Positions 58,101 to 64,000 of a stretch of DNA of 64,000 bases are shown here, in pieces (the stretch's first letter is position 1; every line of letters starts with the position of its first letter). Under the pieces are notes generated by a model. The model had not been told where the DNA came from, made no database searches, and saw only the letters and a list, made by a program, of their open reading frames with translations. The position numbers and the translations under genes are program-made. Source of the DNA: Allacma fusca (Eukaryota; Arthropoda; Collembola; Symphypleona; Sminthuridae). Where the stretch lies: positions 56,097,067-56,161,066 of the forward strand of contig OX359245.1 in assembly GCA_947179485.1 (NCBI GenBank), given 5' to 3'.

Positions 58101-59085
58101 AAAGAAATGGGAGAGAGGAGGGCGGTTTAAAGGTTTTACAGAGTAAGTTGACACAAGTATATTCAACTCTGTTAATTTGTAATTAAAAAAATAATATTAC
58201 CGTTAGTACTTATAATTGCTAGTAAGTAATGTTAATTGTGTATAAATGTATAATTGCGAGTGTGATTATTTCAAATGTTTAGTTGATACGGGGGAAATAA
58301 AATTGTCAATGACAGTTACACAAAAATAAACGGGGCGGATAGTATAAGTGCTGGGCACAAAATAATAATTTTTAATACAAATAATTTAAGGATATTACCT
58401 TTAAAGATAGAAATTCTTACTACAATAGGGATACACGGTTGAAACTTTAATAGCCGATAGATGGCGATACAGGAGCAGCAGGCACAGGGACGTAATACAG
58501 GGCAGCACGACAGTAAAATCACGCCAGATGGCGCCAGATGTAGGAGAAACAAAATTATATTAAAGGATATGGGAGGGTAGTTTTAAACGACGGTAAAGAT
58601 ACCCCGGACCTATCAGGGATAGGGAAATAAATTAGGACGTAAAAATATATGGAAGATTAGTACAATGTACTAGACTTTATTCAATGAATAAAAAGTGCAG
58701 CAGGCAAGAGACAAAACGAGATGCACCACGTTTGTTAAAATATAAAGGTCGAGTGATCCTTAACAATTATCTCTTTTAAGGAGAGATCGGCCTTCCTATA
58801 GTTAGCATTAGCTAACTATATTAATTTAAAAGGAAATAAATTATAGGTTTAATTTTAACAATTGAATAACTAAAATAAATATTTTAGTTAATCCAAAAAT
58901 AGTCAAACGATGATGCTTGCAGCGGAGACGACAATGACAATATGTAGGTGTACGAGTTCTGATTGATTATATAAACGGAAATGTTTATTAGGCATAATTA
59001 TTCATATGTAATTTATGCACCCTAAATATATACAATCTTACTACGTCCCTATCAAGCTAGCTTCAAACATACATGGGACCTACTG
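58101..59085. other. Intergenic, no gene seen
   Basis: AT-rich. Contains a few imperfect palindromes such as ttagcattagctaac near 58801-58815, no gene. Confidence 0.3.
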
Positions 59086-59750
59086 AGTGATCTACTCAAC
59101 TCATACTCGCACTCATGCTTGTGAGAAGCGAGTAGGAGTAAGAGTAGTATTTACTACTTCGTACTTCTCACTACGTGAGTATGAGTTGCGTGGTTTTTGG
59201 TGTACACGAGTGAGTAGAAGAACAAGTACTAAATCGCTGCTCATCAGCCACGGCTTTATCCTTGACAGGATGACGATTGGAATCGAAATGCATGAAGGTT
59301 AATCGACTACAATTGTTAACATGTTACAACATTGCGACCCTTTAGAATACATTTTTATGAGAATCACAATATGTACATAACACTCACTCCAGGCATTTTG
59401 TATTAAACATTGATGTGGAAATTATTAATGTGGGTTCAAATTTCTGACCATCATGACAGTCTTAAAGAAAGCAAAGTTAAGGTATTTTGATCGAATATTT
59501 ATTCGATCATAAATCGAGTTGTATAGTTTTGCTTTTATTAGAAGAAACAATATTTCTTAATAGACGACTGCGCGTTACGAAAATAAGTGTAAGAGTGTTC
59601 CTAGTGAGAAACTCGCGAGTGAGAGTAGGAGTAGTTCAAATTTTGACCAGCACGGATAAAAAGGAGTAGGAGTAGCAATGCAAGGATCCTGCGTGAGTAC
59701 GAGTGCCTTTGAGTACCGTGAGTAGTTTGTGAGTGAGAAGAGGAGCAAAA
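59086..59750. repeat. Short-motif element (ACTC/GAGT family), possible MITE
   Basis: Left arm: ctactcaactcatactcg; right arm, reverse-complemented: ctactcacggtactcaaa then gcactcgtactcacgc. Both ends are built of actc/gagta repeats in opposite orientation, and gagtaggagta recurs inside. Consistent with another hAT-like element with expanded subterminal repeats. No clean target duplication. Confidence 0.45.
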
Positions 59751-61154
59751 TAAGTCGCATGTATGGCTTCAAAAATTTTATGACTTTCCTGACCTTGAAG
59801 TTCCGCGGGTGGCAGAAAACGTTTATGCTCTTGCCATCACTTCGGTGTAATTAAAATTCTTAAACAAATCATCACTTCTTCTTGTACGATCCACGAGTGA
59901 TTCGGTCAGTCGCAAACCGAAGACAATCCATTATACAAGAGTTGATGTCAGTCTCTCACTCGTATTTTCATAAAGGATTCTTGCGTGCAGCTCCTAATTT
60001 AAAAATGCTGTTTTGAAAATAATTCAATTGACAACTCAAAATACTATAAACACTTACTAGCACTACAAACAAAGCACAATAAAATGGTCAAACTTACTTG
60101 TAAGTATCGTTCACCACGTACGATGTCCATTTATAATGTACTGAAACAATATTTCAAAGAATGTAAATACTCGATGGGTATGATCTGTATTTCCATACTA
60201 TGATGTAAATAAAGACTGTTTCAAATATTTTCGTCCTCGTAACTCAAACGTTTCACTTCATCGAATGCGACAAATGATGTATAGGATTTTTACTGCCTTT
60301 GTTATAACAGAGAACGTTTTTACCTGTAACAAATGAATATGTCTTTTTCAAAGCCAAATTCAACAACAGTCTTTAACTTTTTTTCTTACAATTTGTATAT
60401 TAACTAAATATTTCAAGATACGAATTTTTGTATTTTTGTTGTTTTATACAACAAGAAATAATGTAATGAATCGGTGCAGGTTGTAAGAGCCAAGCCCAAA
60501 TAAATTATCTATCTATCTTGTAAGTTGTATAATCTTCAAGTCGTTGCCAAACAAATTAGCAAGGTACCGATCCGATTAAAACATGCAAACAGATTGAGGG
60601 TGGTCCTAAATCACCAACTAAAGAAATTCCACAATTTTTCGTTTTAGTACGCATTTAATTTGGGAGTTCCGCAAACTAAATACACTGCAACCAAAAGTTT
60701 TTTGATTTTCCTGGAGCAGCCACTGTAAAAACGAGATAGAGAGCTGCGTTCTGCCTGATGTTGATTTCAAAATGTGGACATTTAAATGGCAAAAATGGTG
60801 AGGTAATCCTAATAGACCAAGTTCATTTGTAGCCACTCACAATTAGTTTATGACCCTACAATTAAATAACAGACTGCTATCGTGTCACCCAGGATTAGTA
60901 AAAGAAGATTTGAACGGCTTTTTAAACCTGCGAATATCCTAATAACGGCAAATAATGGATTGACATTTATAGTAAGTGCTTATTAGTACAGTAATATATA
61001 TTATAAGCGATGTTCTACTATTTACACATATACGCGTAACCAATAGAATATCGCTTGAAAATCATGTTATAAAGTTCAATAGAGCTAAATTACTGCTAGC
61101 ATATTATCACATTACACCATTGTTTACAATGTATATAATCGAGCTATAGATTTA
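59751..61154. other. Intergenic, no gene seen
   Basis: AT-rich sequence. Short frames at 60618-60836 (-) and others lack domains. Confidence 0.3.
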
Positions 61155-61659
61155 TCAGACGAAGCAATTCGACTAGGTTTAATTGACAGTTTCAGTGCGT
61201 TTTCATTAAAATCTTACCTGAAACGAGACATGCGAATAGCTAATAAATTTTAGAAGTGCATAGAAAATCGTATGTAGAGTATGATCAAATAAACCATTGA
61301 ATCAGTTTTGCACACCTGCAGCTTAACGTTATTTGGAGTTAAATAGCTGTCACGCGTTTCGAAAACGTACAGCCCTACATTCACGTGTTAGTGTAAATAA
61401 AAAGACTTGAAGGTTCAAAATATTAGCCGAAATAATATTTAAGAGGGGTGTTTTTCCTAACCGGAGAAGCATCTAACATTTTGATCCGGTCTGTAAAACC
61501 AATCGAAATTTTTTTCCACGGTGAAATTTTGAGAATAAACTGTTGGGAAATACAGCACTGATCCATTTGAAATTTCGCCTATTTCAGATGTAGTTTAAAA
61601 CATGATTTTGGTCAGAAAATTATCATCTTTGTGTTCTCGTTTCAGTCATAAGCTTTAGT

Positions 61660-61806
61660 ACGGAAGCACAAAGTTCCCCAAGTTATTCTCGAAGTTCACG
61701 GCATTGCCACGACTGTGGACGAGTTAAATGTAAACTGCAGCACAGTCAGTTTGCACACAGAATCCAGGACTATAAAATTAAACCTCACGTCGTGAAACGT
61801 TAACAT
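61660..61806 (-). pseudogene. Gustatory-receptor first-exon relic
   Basis: Starts MLTFHDVRFNFIVLDS, nearly the same as the live gene at 24.5 kb, and stays open for 36 codons until a TGA where the live gene has Ser. The match ends soon after, and exons 2 and 3 are absent. A truncated, dead copy left by the segmental duplication. Confidence 0.85.
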
Positions 61807-63040
61807 GTTGAGAATCTTTTAACACATAAAGATACTCAATATAATTTGCTTATTAATAATCTTTTAATGAAACCTTATACAGAAAACCGAATGCGTCAAA
61901 ATTATTTACAAATTATTGTTTTAAATAACTACGAACCAACATGGTAATTAACGTTTAACGGTTGAGAGGATTCGATGTTATTCCGATCACTAAATTGGAG
62001 GTTTAGCTTGCTAAATATGGTCAAGCTTAAGATAAACTACGTTTACAAAATATGATCATACTATGAGTCAAAAACCATTTATAGTAACAGCATTTTACCA
62101 GGTTAATACATATTTTGCCTCATTCAGGTATGCAGTTTCTCTAATATAATTTTTAAAGCTGAACTCTTTTTGGAAAGATAAATAAATAACTCCTTATATA
62201 GTTATCTTAAAAGTAGAATTTCGTTTAAACAAATAACTTCCGTTAATCTCGCGCATGCAAGTATGACTGGGTATTATATTTTCAAATATTAACTTATCAT
62301 TGGCATACACTTTTCTTGCTTAAGGTGTCTGGTATTAGGATTTGGAAGTCTGGATCTACAATGTAATGCAAGTAATATTGTTTACATTCCGTTCCAGTAG
62401 ATAATTTAATTTTTAATTTTTAATGAATACATTATGTACGTAGGAATATAAGTAAACTACCTAAAGCGTGTGTGTTGCCTTCAATTTATCTCACTCAAGT
62501 ACCTAATGTAAATAACAACCAGAACGTATATCTAGACTGACTTTTATGTCGATAATATAAAATCCGAAACTACTTTCGATTAAGTACTCGGCGGTTTAGA
62601 CTTCAATTATATGAATATAGACTGGTTTTACAAAATACACTGAGGGCGAAAATAAGATTCCTAGGATTTGGTATTCAGAAACCACCTGAATCTTTTCTCC
62701 GTTGAGGTGCCAATTCAATGACCGCAATATTACCCCAGATGGAAGACCACAGTTTATAGAAAGATTTTCAAGAAGCTAATTTTGCAGTATTCGTCCGGAG
62801 TAGTAACTTTATTTGTGATAATTTGAATTCGGCTAATATTATGCCGAGTTACTTTGAAGGGCAAATAGTTTACGGCATTTTATTCGCCTTACTAACTACT
62901 ATATACTACTGCATACTCCTAGCTTCAAATATTAATAAATTCTCATTAATTTCAGTCATGAAATGTTCAGTAGCAACTGTTAACACTTTCAAGTGTATAC
63001 TTGAAAACACGAATGCAACTTTGGGGAAAATTCAATTCAA

Positions 63041-63546
63041 GTTCAGTTCATTTTATTTGCTTTCGTGCAGGGTTCGCTCTTACTCAGCTCATTGTTATTG
63101 GTTATACCATTCGCGCTCAGTTCATACGTAGGTATTTTTTGCGTTCAGTCACGTACACACAAATTGAACGATAAAATAAAAAGTTCGATTCACATTCAGA
63201 TTATCCTTTTCGTGAATTCATACAGTTCAACCATGAATATTTAATTTAAAGTCCCTATTTTGATCTTAAATCTAATTTTTAGTTGAAAATTTGGATTCTT
63301 AGGGATATCTGGCAAAAATATTTAGTTTATTGCTGGTTTGAATAATTTTAAGCATTAGAAATATACATATACGCTAAATCCGAGTTGCGTAATACGCATT
63401 CTCACATTCAGTTCAATTCACAACTCTCAATCATATTTAGACATTCACATTTATTCACGTTCGTTGCTTAATAGTTCGATTCAAACTCATTCATTACATA
63501 AATTAAAATTTTTCCAGTTCACTCAACTAGTTCATTGATTAAATTG
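63041..63546. repeat. Dispersed GTTCA-rich repeat, unbroken copy
   Basis: About 505 bp, matching 40365-40732 plus 44097-44281. Absent from the equivalent place in copy 1 (about 38125-38145), so it inserted after the segmental duplication or was lost there. Confidence 0.75.
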
Positions 63547-64000
63547 TTGCATGCATGCTTGAACAGTTGTTAGTTATCAGACTGAAGTATGACTTGACGT
63601 TGTTTCCACGAGGCGGATCGTCTCGTGAAGTACTTTGGTAAGAATTTAGAGTACTTGGTAGAAATTTTATGGTTATTTGAATGAGGAGTGAAGAAAATTT
63701 TGTTGGTTTTAAAATTCTCCTTTGTGTCGTTTTTATATTTAAAGAAATGCGATAACAAAATAATTCAAAACCAAAGGAACTGTAGACAATAAACGAGACA
63801 ACCTAGAATGGGCAAATATGAGGTTATACTACAATTGTGGAAATACTTCTACATACATCTATGAGCACACTACGAATACATAAATTGATATCCGAAATTT
63901 AAGTGTCTATTATAATGATTTAATACTTACATTTAATTGTTTACTCTACCGCCTTTAGCAATACATTTCATCCAACCCAAGTTAGCCATGTGTTTGTCAA

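Larger units (their letters stand above)
61155..64000. repeat. Segmental duplication, copy 2 (runs off the window)
   Basis: 61155-61610 matches 20260-20720; 61640-61944 matches 24350-24640; 61945-64000 matches 35955-38560 or so. Order and orientation are kept. Differences: copy 2 lacks the 3.6 kb that carries most of the receptor gene, lacks the LTR element and about 1.1 kb of right-hand sequence, and has the GTTCA repeat inserted at 63041-63546. Confidence 0.88.

Overview
The window looks like an arthropod nuclear genome. It is AT-rich, its genes have short GT-AG introns, and it carries an ionotropic-receptor-like gene, a gustatory-receptor-like gene and many decayed transposons. A springtail (Collembola) or a related lineage is my best guess, but this is inference only. 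I saw no rRNA, tRNA or CRISPR.

Layout. 0.6-2.6 kb holds a single-exon ionotropic-receptor-like gene (+). 5.4-14.9 kb holds three tandem paralogous genes (-) for secreted proteins built from repeated six-cysteine knottin-like modules, one module per exon; decayed copies of the module lie inside the third gene and possibly at 16.6-17.0 kb. Three hAT-like non-autonomous transposons sit among them: 3950-4666, 8508-9838 and one nested at 9025-9212; two have perfect 8-bp target duplications. 18.5-18.8 kb is a Tc1-like transposase relic. 22.8-24.5 kb is a three-exon gustatory-receptor-like gene (-). Right upstream of it, 24644-35950 is a full, apparently intact Ty3/gypsy-type LTR retrotransposon (-) with identical 236-bp LTRs. 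Its gag and pol are joined by a textbook -1 frameshift signal, and it carries a third ORF of unknown function in the env position.

36.0-38.7 kb and the last 2.9 kb of the window (61.1-64.0 kb), together with 20.26-20.7 kb and 24.35-24.6 kb, are two copies of one old segmental duplication. The second copy holds a relic of the receptor's first exon and lacks the LTR element, so it approximates the empty insertion site. 40.4-44.3 kb is a dispersed repeat split by a dead LINE (17-bp target duplication). 46.6-48.3 kb is a 1.7-kb AT-rich repeat array with hAT-like ends. 49.9-50.6 kb and 55.8-56.8 kb are Ty1/copia-like remnants, and 51.8-52.1 kb is a LINE scrap. 55.2-55.8 kb holds two BTB-like exons that run into copia debris. 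57.9-58.1 kb is a 34-bp minisatellite.

The host genes are sensory receptors and secreted cysteine-rich proteins, families that often expand by tandem duplication. The rest is mobile-element traffic. The most informative system is the LTR element: frameshift signal, long Pol tail, novel third ORF, and an LTR facing a receptor gene about 140 bp away.
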